From the NCBI RefSeq assembly GCF_016919725.2, contig NZ_JAJERH010000028.1:1-48161 (forward strand): a DNA stretch of 48,161 nt. The letters run 5' to 3'. Below, in pieces: positions 34,171-41,348 of the stretch. The notes under the pieces were generated by a model. It saw nothing but the letters and a program-made list of their open reading frames with translations. It had not been told where the DNA came from and did no database searches. A program made the translations under genes and the position numbers. The stretch comes from Virgibacillus sp. AGTR (lineage in GTDB: Bacteria > Bacillota > Bacilli > Bacillales > Amphibacillaceae). Position 1 is the stretch's first letter, and every line of letters starts with the position of its first letter.

Positions 34171-34732
34171 TTTCATCATCCCCTTCTACCTTACCACTAA
34201 TATTTATATGGTTAAGAGCCTCCATCCCACCTTCGATTTCATCACCATAAGTGAATCCCATCATACTTCCTGTGTAGGAGGATTGCGGATTCCACTTCAC
34301 TTGAAAATTTGCGAATGACAGCGTCTCTGTTGGATTTAATGCTTGTGATTGAATCGGCTTAAGCCAAAATTCTTGTTTATCGGTAGGGTCATTTATTCGC
34401 TCCCATGCATTGGCTAATTTCATTTTCTGCTTTGAGTCCTTATATACATATTTTCCTGAAAAGTCAAACACATTATTAGGAGATACCTTTAGACAAATAT
34501 AGAGATTAGTTAACGGTTTCTCTCCCACATTTTGAATATGATACGACCCAAGTGCAAAATTATCGAATCCCATTTCATGTTGAACATTTAAGGAATAGGT
34601 AAAATAACTAATAACGCGCAAGTCTACATTTTTCTTTGCCTCGGAAGCCAACCATTTTATTTCCTTCATGTATGAATGATTCATTTCTTTCCATTCCGTA
34701 ATCAGCTGCCTTACTTCTTCTATGCTCCCCAA
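34163..34732 (-). CDS. Hypothetical protein of the sigma-K-type operon
   Basis: Unrecognised protein of about 189 residues. The N-terminal part is a charged helix, and the rest is predicted beta-rich (YHIQNVGEKPLTNLYICLKV..., FSGKYVYKD, LSFANFQVKWNPQ). The frame is open from a TTG at 34747, but GGAGGTG (34740-34746) follows that codon and lies 6 bases before a second TTG at 34732, which is chosen as the start. It lies between the Cys-rich gene and the small gene at 33859. A role in the spore surface is inferred only from the operon promoter. Confidence 0.6.
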   Translation of the reverse strand: MGSIEEVRQLITEWKEMNHSYMKEIKWLASEAKKNVDLRVISYFTYSLNVQHEMGFDNFALGSYHIQNVGEKPLTNLYICLKVSPNNVFDFSGKYVYKDSKQKMKLANAWERINDPTDKQEFWLKPIQSQALNPTETLSFANFQVKWNPQSSYTGSMMGFTYGDEIEGGMEALNHINISGKVEGDDESE

Positions 34733-34754
34733 TCCGATCACCTCCAAAAAAGTT

Positions 34755-34779
34755 AAAGAGAGGAGCTGCTCCTCTCTTT
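34755..34779 (-). terminator. Perfect hairpin between operon genes
   Basis: AAAGAGAGGAG pairs perfectly with CTCCTCTCTTT around CTG. On the minus strand AACTTTTTT follows. It sits just after the Cys-rich gene and before the ribosome binding site of the next, so it may be a partial terminator that sets relative expression, or an RNA-stabilising hairpin. Confidence 0.65.
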
Positions 34780-34796
34780 ATAACTATGCTGGAAAC

Positions 34797-35471
34797 TTAA
34801 TCGTTATCACCATCATCATTGTTTGGAAACACTACTGGACACTGCGGCGGAATTGTTGGTGCAGGGCATGGAGGAATTGGAAGCATATCTCTCGGTTCAC
34901 AGAATTCAGCAACAATTTCAAGTGTCACATCAAATGTTGATTGAATGCTTTGACATAAACGAACAGTAAGCGTGACATCAAGCTCATTAGGATGCATTGT
35001 ATCGTCACAACAAGCTGTACATACAAAGCAATCTAAATCTGTGTAACTTACATCAATATCTGTTCCTTCTGGTGCACAAAGAATCACTTGTTCACAACGA
35101 GTGAATTCTGCCTCCGTTACCTCTACTGTCCCTCCTCCAAGTTCTGGTATTAGATCAACAAAAACAGTTACTTCAAAGTTTTTACGAATGTTTACCAGTT
35201 GTAAGGTTACCTCCGTGCCATCAATGACTAACTCCTGATCTACTCGATCCAAAATGACAATTGGCTCCATAGCAGCAGGCGTAACTGTACATGTTACTGT
35301 ATCGATATCGATATCCTCACATGTTAATTGCTCCCCAGTATTTGGATTATGCGGCAATTCCAAATCCATTAGGTTTAAATCAAATGTTGCTTCATTAAGA
35401 ATCCAGTCATATACCTTCTCTGTATTAATACATAGGAGTTCCTGACCTCCAGATAAATTATTTGCTTGCAT
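34797..35471 (-). CDS. Cys-rich beta-structured protein, probable spore-surface component
   Basis: I do not recognise the family with certainty. The protein has about 224 residues and roughly a dozen Cys (CINTEKVYDWIL near the N-terminus, FVCTACCDD in the middle, a Pro/Cys tail with PPCPAPTIPPQCP). It is acidic and predicted beta-rich, and ends in an Asp/Asn run. The LCINTEKVYDWI opening resembles proteins with SPOCS/DUF3794-type modules. There is no signal peptide. The frame is open from GTG 35483, but GGAGGTG overlaps it, so ATG 35471 is used. A sigma-K-type promoter lies about 42 bases upstream, which points to late mother-cell expression and a coat or exosporium role. Confidence 0.6.
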   Translation of the reverse strand: MQANNLSGGQELLCINTEKVYDWILNEATFDLNLMDLELPHNPNTGEQLTCEDIDIDTVTCTVTPAAMEPIVILDRVDQELVIDGTEVTLQLVNIRKNFEVTVFVDLIPELGGGTVEVTEAEFTRCEQVILCAPEGTDIDVSYTDLDCFVCTACCDDTMHPNELDVTLTVRLCQSIQSTFDVTLEIVAEFCEPRDMLPIPPCPAPTIPPQCPVVFPNNDDGDND

Positions 35472-35512
35472 TATTGCAAACACCTCCGAATAAGATTAAT
35501 TTCTTTCACTGG

Positions 35513-35541
35513 TAGCCTATGAATAAAGCCCCCAAACGGTA
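35513..35541 (-). promoter_or_regulatory. Sigma-K-type promoter
   Basis: On the minus strand the -35 TACC (35538-35541) is 16 bases from the -10 CATAGGCTA (35513-35521). This agrees fully with the sigma-K consensus mACm-N16-CATAnnnTA. It faces the three-gene operon at 35471-33859. Confidence 0.7.
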
Positions 35542-35775
35542 TAGTGATATAGCGGAATTGTCATGATAATCGTGGATTTAGGTAAATGTCATAATCATAA
35601 CGGCATCCGTACAATTTAAACATCAAATGTGACTGTATTTAGCTTAAATCGTGAAAGTTGTGCATAAAATGAGTATGTCAAAACAATTATGTTCTGCTAT
35701 TTCAAAAATGCACATTTGTCACATATTGATGTTTCATAAATAGTATATTAATGTGCTGTAAAAGGGTGAATGAAA

Positions 35776-36801
35776 ATGTATCGATATGAACTGTATAATG
35801 TTGATGATATTGATCAATTAAAAAAGGAGCTCGATGCCTACAAACAAACAGTTAGAGCCATGACAGAGGGAAAATTATTTGAAGATTATTTTAAAACGAA
35901 AGATGACTTTTACGATTTAAAGATGAAAATTTTTGAATTAGAAGGAGACATGAAGGCTATGGAAAATAATTATCAAGAAGAAATTTCCAATCATCAAATG
36001 GAAGAGCAGCATCTCACTAACCAGCTTACATCTATTACTGATTTCTTACAGCAATTAAGGCAAGACGCACGACTGATTAAACAGCAATTTGAACAACTGC
36101 CATTTGTCGAGCTTTCGGAAAAGATAAATCAATTAATAAGTAACCAAAACACAAATGCCATGGAACAGAAAATAGAACTGGAACGTTTGAAAGAAGAAAT
36201 CTCGCAAATCAAAGAATTATTGAAGCCTAAGGAGGATAATACTGCTAAAAATAATCGTTCAGCTAAGAGGTCAGACTACAAACAATTACAGGGCATACTA
36301 CAATTCCCCAACAATGTCGAGCAACCCTTAAACAAAAAAAAAAATAACCAAGTAAATAGACAGCACTATAGTCGTACAAAACCAAACAACGAAAAATCTT
36401 ATTATACACATGCTAACTCACAGGAATCTGAAACAATATCCATGAGTAAGGCAAAGAAGACGTACCGAAATGCTCAATACGAATTAAATAAAAATATTAT
36501 TACTCGCACAGTAACTCCCAAAAATAAATCACAAGAGCAAAAAGAAGAAAGCCTCGATACAGACAGCACCTTACCTACTACTGAAGACACTACTCCTGTT
36601 GAAAATAATCTATCCATTGAAAATAACGTAACAGAAGAAAATATACCAAGTACGGAAATAGAAAAAGAGCCACTAGAAAGTATTACAGAATCCAGTGAAG
36701 AAATGCCAATAGAGGCAACGAAAAGTAACTCAGAGCAATCAGACGAATCAACTAAAAAATCAGACTTCACTTCACTTCTTTCCATTTTCAAAAGAGGGTG
36801 A
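35776..36801 (+). CDS. Coiled-coil protein with disordered C-terminal half
   Basis: Unrecognised protein of about 341 residues. Residues 10-155 are strongly helical with heptad-like spacing (several long E/K/Q/L stretches), predicted coiled coil. After about 160 it turns basic and Asn/Lys/Gln-rich, then from about 255 very acidic and Thr/Ser/Glu-rich, and ends in a short hydrophobic-basic motif LLSIFKRG. There is no signal or membrane segment. The ATG at 35770 is too close to AAGGG; the ATG at 35776 (MYRYELYNV) has better spacing. It is one base from the JAMM protease gene, so they are coupled. Its shape suggests a scaffold or morphogenetic protein; function unknown. Confidence 0.65.
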   Translation: MYRYELYNVDDIDQLKKELDAYKQTVRAMTEGKLFEDYFKTKDDFYDLKMKIFELEGDMKAMENNYQEEISNHQMEEQHLTNQLTSITDFLQQLRQDARLIKQQFEQLPFVELSEKINQLISNQNTNAMEQKIELERLKEEISQIKELLKPKEDNTAKNNRSAKRSDYKQLQGILQFPNNVEQPLNKKKNNQVNRQHYSRTKPNNEKSYYTHANSQESETISMSKAKKTYRNAQYELNKNIITRTVTPKNKSQEQKEESLDTDSTLPTTEDTTPVENNLSIENNVTEENIPSTEIEKEPLESITESSEEMPIEATKSNSEQSDESTKKSDFTSLLSIFKRG

Positions 36802-36802
36802 G

Positions 36803-37219
36803 ATGAACTGTAAGCAGATCATTATCCCACTATCCATACACAATCAAATGGTTGAACACGGCGTCTCAACCTTACCCTATGAGGCATGTGGCTTGTTAGC
36901 AGGAAATCAGACGAACGTTCAATCTATTTGGCAATTAAAAAATGAATGTAAGTCTGATAGACGTTTTTTTGTAAGTAAGCATAATGTTGAACGTACGTTG
37001 AACAGAATTAATGAAGAAAAGCAAGATGTTTTAGCTATCTATCATTCTCACCCTTTTACAGCACCAATACCTTCCACATTAGATATGATTAACCACCCCG
37101 ATACCGATATAAAAATGATCATTATATCCTTTAAAAGAGGTTCTCCCACTGTGAGATGGTATCGAATACGTGATACGAACTATGAAGAATGCCTTTTTCG
37201 CATAGAATCCTCACGATAG
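36803..37219 (+). CDS. JAMM/Prok-JAB (M67-type) metalloprotease
   Basis: Zinc isopeptidase-fold protein of 138 residues with a complete JAMM site: Glu27 (LPYEACGLLAG), His81 and His83 (YHSHP), then Ser91 and Asp94 (STLDM), which fits E-xn-HSHP-x7-SxxD. Prokaryotic relatives cleave after Gly-Gly in ThiS/MoaD-like or ubiquitin-like partners, or process sulfur-carrier and secreted precursors. No E1-like or beta-grasp gene is adjacent. The start (ATG 36803, AGAGGGTG upstream) is 1 base after the coiled-coil gene. A 47-codon gene for a peptide with a GGCCG tail follows 58 bases later, and is a possible substrate. Confidence 0.85.
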   Translation: MNCKQIIIPLSIHNQMVEHGVSTLPYEACGLLAGNQTNVQSIWQLKNECKSDRRFFVSKHNVERTLNRINEEKQDVLAIYHSHPFTAPIPSTLDMINHPDTDIKMIIISFKRGSPTVRWYRIRDTNYEECLFRIESSR

Positions 37220-37277
37220 CCCGACCATTCCCACAAAATAATACTATAATACATTATAAAACCTAAGGAGTTGAGAT

Positions 37278-37421
37278 ATGTTGAAGGCAAAAGAAATAAA
37301 GAAAGCAAAAAGCAGCTATAAAAAATTAAAGACGCCAACGAAGCCAATTGTATTAAATTCATCTTCATCAATTAAAAGAGGAATGTTTCGAAGAGGCGGC
37401 TGTTGCGGTAAAATAAAATAA
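37278..37421 (+). CDS. 47-residue basic mini-protein with Gly-Gly-Cys-Cys-Gly tail
   Basis: A small gene with a good ribosome binding site (AAGGAG, 7 bases before the ATG). The peptide begins MLKAKEIKKAKSSYKK, has a TPTKPIVLNSSSSIKR middle, and ends RRGGCCGKIK. It is very basic, with no predicted fold large enough to be a beta-grasp ubiquitin-like domain. The Gly-Gly followed by Cys-Cys is close to the C-terminus, 58 bases downstream of a JAMM protease gene on the same strand. It could be a protease substrate, or a small spore-coat protein cross-linked through its Cys pair. I know of no named family for it. Confidence 0.65.
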   Translation: MLKAKEIKKAKSSYKKLKTPTKPIVLNSSSSIKRGMFRRGGCCGKIK

Positions 37422-37882
37422 ATTTACGAGAAAACCTATTACATCCTCCGAATAGGTTATAAGAACGGTCTAGAATAAAGATTTTACACTCATTTAAATA
37501 ACACTTATTTCTAGAGGCTACCTTATTGGAAACTAGGGTTATAGTACATTGAAATGTATATAGTACCTACTTATTATTTATCTATATACACGATTAGACG
37601 ATAACCCTATTTCTCTAAGGAGCCTCCTTCTTTATATTTTCATAACCCAAATCACTCTTTTGAAACAGCAAAGACAGATTTATCAAATGCCTATTATATA
37701 TACCTCTCCGAAAACATGAGCTTAAAAAAGTGGAGCTGGTCTAAAAGTCCGCTCCTTATCTACATAACTAAAACATCCGTGGTTATTATTAACAAGACTC
37801 CAAAGAATTCTCCAGTTAGACCATATGTTGATTACAGGAAATCATAACTTTGGACAGCCCTTTAACATAACCGCTAATGTGA
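37422..37882. other. Gene-free stretch holding a large inverted repeat
   Basis: Holds the 113-base inverted repeat at 37514-37626, listed separately. After it come a small hairpin near 37731-37760 (GTGGAGC/GCTCC) and no credible coding frame. An ATG at 37825 opens a long frame that reads through the family D repeat into the next gene; that extension is rejected. Confidence 0.5.
37514..37626. repeat. 113-base imperfect inverted repeat
   Basis: The left arm GAGGCT-a-CCTTA-(8)-TAGGGTTAT (37514-37542) matches the right arm ATAACCCTA-(6)-TAAGG-AGCCTC (37601-37626). The 58-base centre has its own small hairpin (GTACAT/ATGTAtAT). There is no U-run directly after it, so it is not a simple terminator. 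It could be a small non-autonomous transposable element or a structured RNA. Confidence 0.6.
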
Positions 37883-38073
37883 TAAATAAAGTGAACCCTC
37901 CATCCGTGGGGGTTTTATTTATCCCCCACGGATTGTTCGTACCAAAAGGGTATGACCTAAAGGCCTTTGAACCAATCGGACATGTACTGGCAGTCGACCC
38001 TCCACTTACCAATAGTGGTTTTCCTTTATTGCCTGAAGCGGGGGTCTTACTGCCAGTTATAGGTGGGATAAAT
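37883..38073. repeat. Interspersed repeat family D, full copy (hairpin variant)
   Basis: AAATAAAGTGAACCCTCC, then the perfect hairpin CCGTGGGGG-TTTTATTTAT-CCCCCACGG, the core CCAATCGGACATGTACTGGCAG, and the end TTACTGCCAGTTATAGGTGG-GATAAA. It is the best-preserved hairpin variant in the window. It is read through in frame by the open frame from 37825, which is therefore artefactual in this part. Confidence 0.8.
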
Positions 38074-38256
38074 AGACCAAAAGATCTGCAGTACATCATA
38101 CAACCACCTATGTTCCAAGTCCTCGAATTATATGTATGCTGGGGAGATGACTTAATAATTAAAAAGTCCAATCACAAAGCACCTTTAGCTAATAGTATAA
38201 TCTTGAAAATAATATTTTATTTTCGAAACAGAATTCGTGAAAGGAGGGGGGATGTA

Positions 38257-38961
38257 ATGTCCTCTAAATGTTTCAAAAACGTTGTAGTGGTTGACAAAAA
38301 GAAAAAGCACAAACCACAAAAACATCATTCATGCTGTAAACGTGAAACTTGTAAATGTAATTTCAAGAAACCAGAACCTAAAGTAACTAAACTAAACAGT
38401 GATTGTTTCGTAGTGAATTCCTTGGTAGGTTCAAAAACCGTTCAGAAGGTAGCAGAGACAACACTTCCGATCACATTATTCCCTAACTTACCTGTTATAG
38501 GTGATATTGTGTCAATTACTGTTGTACCAGATTTAGATAATATTACGCAAAACGCTAGAATAATCAAGGATAAAGTAGTAAATATTGGCGTTGTACCAGC
38601 AACTATTTCTGTCTCGATTGCCGGTGTAGCTTTACCTGACGTTCTTACTACAACTATCCCATTCCAAGCGCATACGGACTTCCCAGGAGCTTGTCCACAG
38701 GATATGCTACAGGAAACGCCACTTGAAGTCGAAGGCATCTTCACGCAACCAGGAGTTGAAGTTGTCGATGCCACTGGTACAGGACTTATCGAAGGTATAT
38801 TAGTAAAGATTGTATTACGTACAACGATTACCGTTACACGCCAGGTCATCAAAGATCCGGAGGGGAACTTCTGTGATGTAGATCCTAATCGCTGCGAGAA
38901 AACAGCTACTCCTCCATCATTTATGCTACCAACACCACCAAATGGTAATGGAGGAGGCTAA
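38257..38961 (+). CDS. SPOCS (DUF3794)-like protein with Cys/His/Lys-rich N-terminus
   Basis: Protein of 234 residues. The N-terminus is rich in Lys, His and Cys (KKKKHKPQKHHSCCKRETCKC), suited to cross-linking or metal binding. The body has the pattern of the SPOCS/DUF3794 domain of spore coat and assembly proteins: ARIIKDKVVNIGVVPATISV, then IPFQAHTDFPGACPQDM, then a late run of beta strands (ILVKIVLRTTITVTRQV). It ends in a Pro/Gly/Asn tail. An upstream in-frame ATG at 37825 is rejected because the intervening frame is a family D repeat; ATG 38257 has AAAGGAGG upstream. Probably a spore-surface protein; the assignment to DUF3794 rests on pattern only. Confidence 0.7.
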   Translation: MSSKCFKNVVVVDKKKKHKPQKHHSCCKRETCKCNFKKPEPKVTKLNSDCFVVNSLVGSKTVQKVAETTLPITLFPNLPVIGDIVSITVVPDLDNITQNARIIKDKVVNIGVVPATISVSIAGVALPDVLTTTIPFQAHTDFPGACPQDMLQETPLEVEGIFTQPGVEVVDATGTGLIEGILVKIVLRTTITVTRQVIKDPEGNFCDVDPNRCEKTATPPSFMLPTPPNGNGGG

Positions 38962-38981
38962 TAAAAACTAGTCATCCAACA

Positions 38982-39011
38982 GAATCGGTGACAAAATAGT
39001 GTCACCGATTC
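38982..39011 (+). terminator. Stem-loop after the SPOCS-like gene
   Basis: GAATCGGTGACA pairs perfectly with TGTCACCGATTC around AAAATAG. It begins 20 bases after the stop. No U-run follows, so termination is less certain, but the position fits. Confidence 0.65.
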
Positions 39012-39032
39012 ATCTATTGTATAAAATAAGGG

Positions 39033-39061
39033 TTGACTTCCAACCTAATTTCTCTTAATAT
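39033..39061 (+). promoter_or_regulatory. Sigma-A promoter of the trp operon
   Basis: TTGACT (39033-39038) and TAATAT (39056-39061) with 17 bases between. It lies just upstream of the first T-box leader and about 880 bases before trpE. Confidence 0.75.
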
Positions 39062-39069
39062 TAATTCCA

Positions 39070-39346
39070 ATAACCATGAATACTAGCAATGATGAAGAGT
39101 AGTAATCTAATCGAACACAGAAGAGAGCTGATGGCTGGTGAGAATCAGTGTGCTTCATTAGATGAATGGACTTCTGAGCTTCCAAACCGAACCATACGTG
39201 CAGTAGGCTTTGGCGAATTAATCTCATCGTTATCTGAGATACATATATGAAGCTACGTAAAGCTTGATATTGCTAAAGTGAGCTGTATTTCAGCTAATAA
39301 AGGTGGTACCACGGTCCCTCGTCCTTTGTCGGATGAGGGACTTTTT
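39070..39346 (+). promoter_or_regulatory. T-box riboswitch 1 of the trp operon (Trp specifier)
   Basis: tRNA-sensing leader element. Stem I features are AGAGAGCTGATGG, the GGTGAGAATCAG distal region, and GAATGGACTT with the specifier TGG at 39167-39169 (Trp). The antiterminator bulge sequence is AATAAAGGTGGTACCACGG (39296-39314). The terminator is GTCCCTCgTCC paired with GGAtGAGGGAC (39314-39341), then TTTTT. Uncharged tRNA-Trp should permit readthrough. The 5' boundary is approximate. Confidence 0.92.
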
Positions 39347-39379
39347 GCATTTAAAATGGAAAACTGCTGTTGAAAAGTA

Positions 39380-39688
39380 AATAGAATGGAAATCGTTGCG
39401 TAAGAGAAGTAAGCATTGTAAAAGCATTAAAGAGAGCTAGCGGTGGTGGGATGCTAGTATGTGGAACTGTGCTGAATGGACTTACAAGAGGCCTCCTGAA
39501 CAGAAGTAGGGATGCACGGAGCTCCGCCGTTATACGGATAGAATATCGGATCAAGCATTTCAATTTTTCGAAAGCATTTTCCCGTATTCGAATAAAGATA
39601 AAAAGTCTACACTTTTTAACAGAGGTGGCACCGCGGTCCCCTATCGTCCTCTATAAACACAAATCATGTGTTTATAGAGGATTTTTTT
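39380..39688 (+). promoter_or_regulatory. T-box riboswitch 2 of the trp operon (Trp specifier)
   Basis: A second, complete T-box directly after the first. Stem I: AGAGAGCTAGCGGTGGTGGG and GAATGGACTT with the specifier TGG at 39477-39479. The T-box motif is AACAGAGGTGGCACCGCGG (39618-39636). The terminator is a perfect 15-base stem, TCCTCTATAAACACA paired with TGTGTTTATAGAGGA (39647-39681), then seven Ts. It differs from box 1 outside the conserved parts, so it is not a recent duplicate. Confidence 0.93.
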
Positions 39689-39870
39689 ATAGTCTAGGAA
39701 AGTATAAAATTTGTCCATGTGGTGTTGAGCCATGTCCAGCTCCAGTACCCAGAAACTAGGCGACTCGCCCTAAGCTAAGTCATCATCAGCTCGTAAGCTC
39801 ACCGTGATTCCTTTATCTCGGTTGACTCACTCCAGTCGCTACGTTTCTAATTGAGCGCTTACGCTTTTGT
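39689..39870 (+). repeat. Interspersed repeat family A, copy 4, in the trp leader
   Basis: Begins ATAGTCTAGGAAAGTATAAA at the base after the U-run of T-box 2. It continues GGTGTTGAGCCATGTCCAGC, GGCGACTCGCCC, CTCACCGTGATTCCTTTATC and GAGCGCTTACGCTTTTG. It lies between the regulatory terminator and trpE, so readthrough mRNA must carry it. Confidence 0.85.
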
Positions 39871-39941
39871 GCTTACTTCATCATCTAGGGATGCATGATC
39901 TAATCACAACAAAACGAATGATTAATCTAAGAAAGGATGAA

Positions 39942-41348
39942 ATGGCTTTGAAAAAAGAAGCAACGTATAAGCTTATGAAACTAAATGCAGATACATTAAC
40001 CCCTATTGAATTATTCCAACGATTAACAGGTGAGAAAAAATTCCTACTGGAAAGTACCTTTCAACATGAAACGAAAGGAAAGTATTCCTTTATTGGCTGT
40101 CATCCATACGGAGAGATTATTGGCTATGATGATACAACAGAACATATTGATTATATCAACCATACAGATAAGACAATCGATCAAAACGCTTTAACCTACT
40201 TGGAGGAACATTTACCTCACATTTCCATTGATTTACCGCTTCCCTTTTACGGCGGAGCAATTGGCTATGTTGGCTATGATGCGATTCGATCGATAGAAGA
40301 TATTGGTGAAACGTTAACGAATGATTTAGCCATGCCGGACATTCATTTTATGCTATATAAAAATATCCTTGTATTCGATCATGCTAGTGAAATTCTTTAT
40401 GTGATCGCAATCCGGGTCGATGCAGATCAAGCAAATGATTTGGATTATCAATTGGAGCATTTACGAAAACAGATTCAGCAAACGAACCCTACTAGTAATC
40501 AGCAAGAAACACCATTTACCTTTTATCCTGAAATATCAAAAGAAGCTTTTCAGCAACAAGTTGTAGCAGCAAAAAAGCATATTCAGCAGGGTGATATTTT
40601 CCAGGTTGTGTTATCTCAACGCATGAAGGCAACATTCGAGGGTGATACCTTTTCCTTTTATCGTCAGCTCCGGAAAGTAAATCCATCTCCGTATATGTTT
40701 TATATCGATTTTGGTGAGTATTTAATTCTTGGAGCATCGCCAGAAAGCTTAATAGAAACGCGCGGTAGGAATGTAATGACGAATCCAATTGCAGGAACAA
40801 GACCTCGTGGGAAAACACCGGTTGAAGATGAGCGGCTTATGAAGGAACTATTAAAGGATGATAAAGAAATTGCCGAACATCGTATGCTCGTCGATTTGAG
40901 TAGAAATGATCTTGGTCGTATATGTGAGATTGGAAGTATTCACATTCCAACCTACATGACCATTGAAAAATATCAGCATGTCATGCACATCGTCTCAGAG
41001 GTGCACGGAAAGCTTCGAAAAGGTTGTAGCTCCTTTACTGCATTAATATCCTGTCTGCCCGCAGGAACGGTATCTGGAGCACCTAAAATTAGGGCGATGC
41101 AGATCATTAATGAATTAGAAGGAACAAAAAGAGGTGTCTATGGTGGAGGCATAGGCTTTATTAATTATAATCATGACGTAACGATGGCGCTGGCAATTCG
41201 CTCACTTGTAGTCAAGGAGAAGCATGCTTACCTACAGACTGGGGCTGGAATTGTACATGATTCCGAACCTGATAAAGAATATTTGGAAACACTGTTTAAG
41301 GCTAAATCACTTATGGAGGTGTCTACTAATGATTTTACTACTGGATAA
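39942..41348 (+). CDS. trpE: Anthranilate synthase component I
   Basis: Catalytic subunit that converts chorismate and glutamine-derived ammonia to anthranilate, the first step of tryptophan synthesis. It has 468 residues. The chorismate-binding half is well conserved: FQVVLSQRM, LILGASPESLIETRG, NPIAGTRPRGKT, EHRMLVDLSRNDLGR, SCLPAGTVSGAPKIRAMQII and a C-terminal LQTGAGIVHDSEPDKEY. The N-terminal feedback site LLEST (here in KKFLLESTFQ) is present. The ATG at 39942 has AAAGGA upstream; open-frame extensions upstream lie in the leader repeat. It overlaps trpG by 20 bases. Confidence 0.97.
   Translation: MALKKEATYKLMKLNADTLTPIELFQRLTGEKKFLLESTFQHETKGKYSFIGCHPYGEIIGYDDTTEHIDYINHTDKTIDQNALTYLEEHLPHISIDLPLPFYGGAIGYVGYDAIRSIEDIGETLTNDLAMPDIHFMLYKNILVFDHASEILYVIAIRVDADQANDLDYQLEHLRKQIQQTNPTSNQQETPFTFYPEISKEAFQQQVVAAKKHIQQGDIFQVVLSQRMKATFEGDTFSFYRQLRKVNPSPYMFYIDFGEYLILGASPESLIETRGRNVMTNPIAGTRPRGKTPVEDERLMKELLKDDKEIAEHRMLVDLSRNDLGRICEIGSIHIPTYMTIEKYQHVMHIVSEVHGKLRKGCSSFTALISCLPAGTVSGAPKIRAMQIINELEGTKRGVYGGGIGFINYNHDVTMALAIRSLVVKEKHAYLQTGAGIVHDSEPDKEYLETLFKAKSLMEVSTNDFTTG

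Noticed and set aside
37825-38256. N-terminal extension of the SPOCS-like protein from ATG 37825
   Set aside because: The extension is translated from a family D repeat. A strong ribosome binding site stands before ATG 38257.
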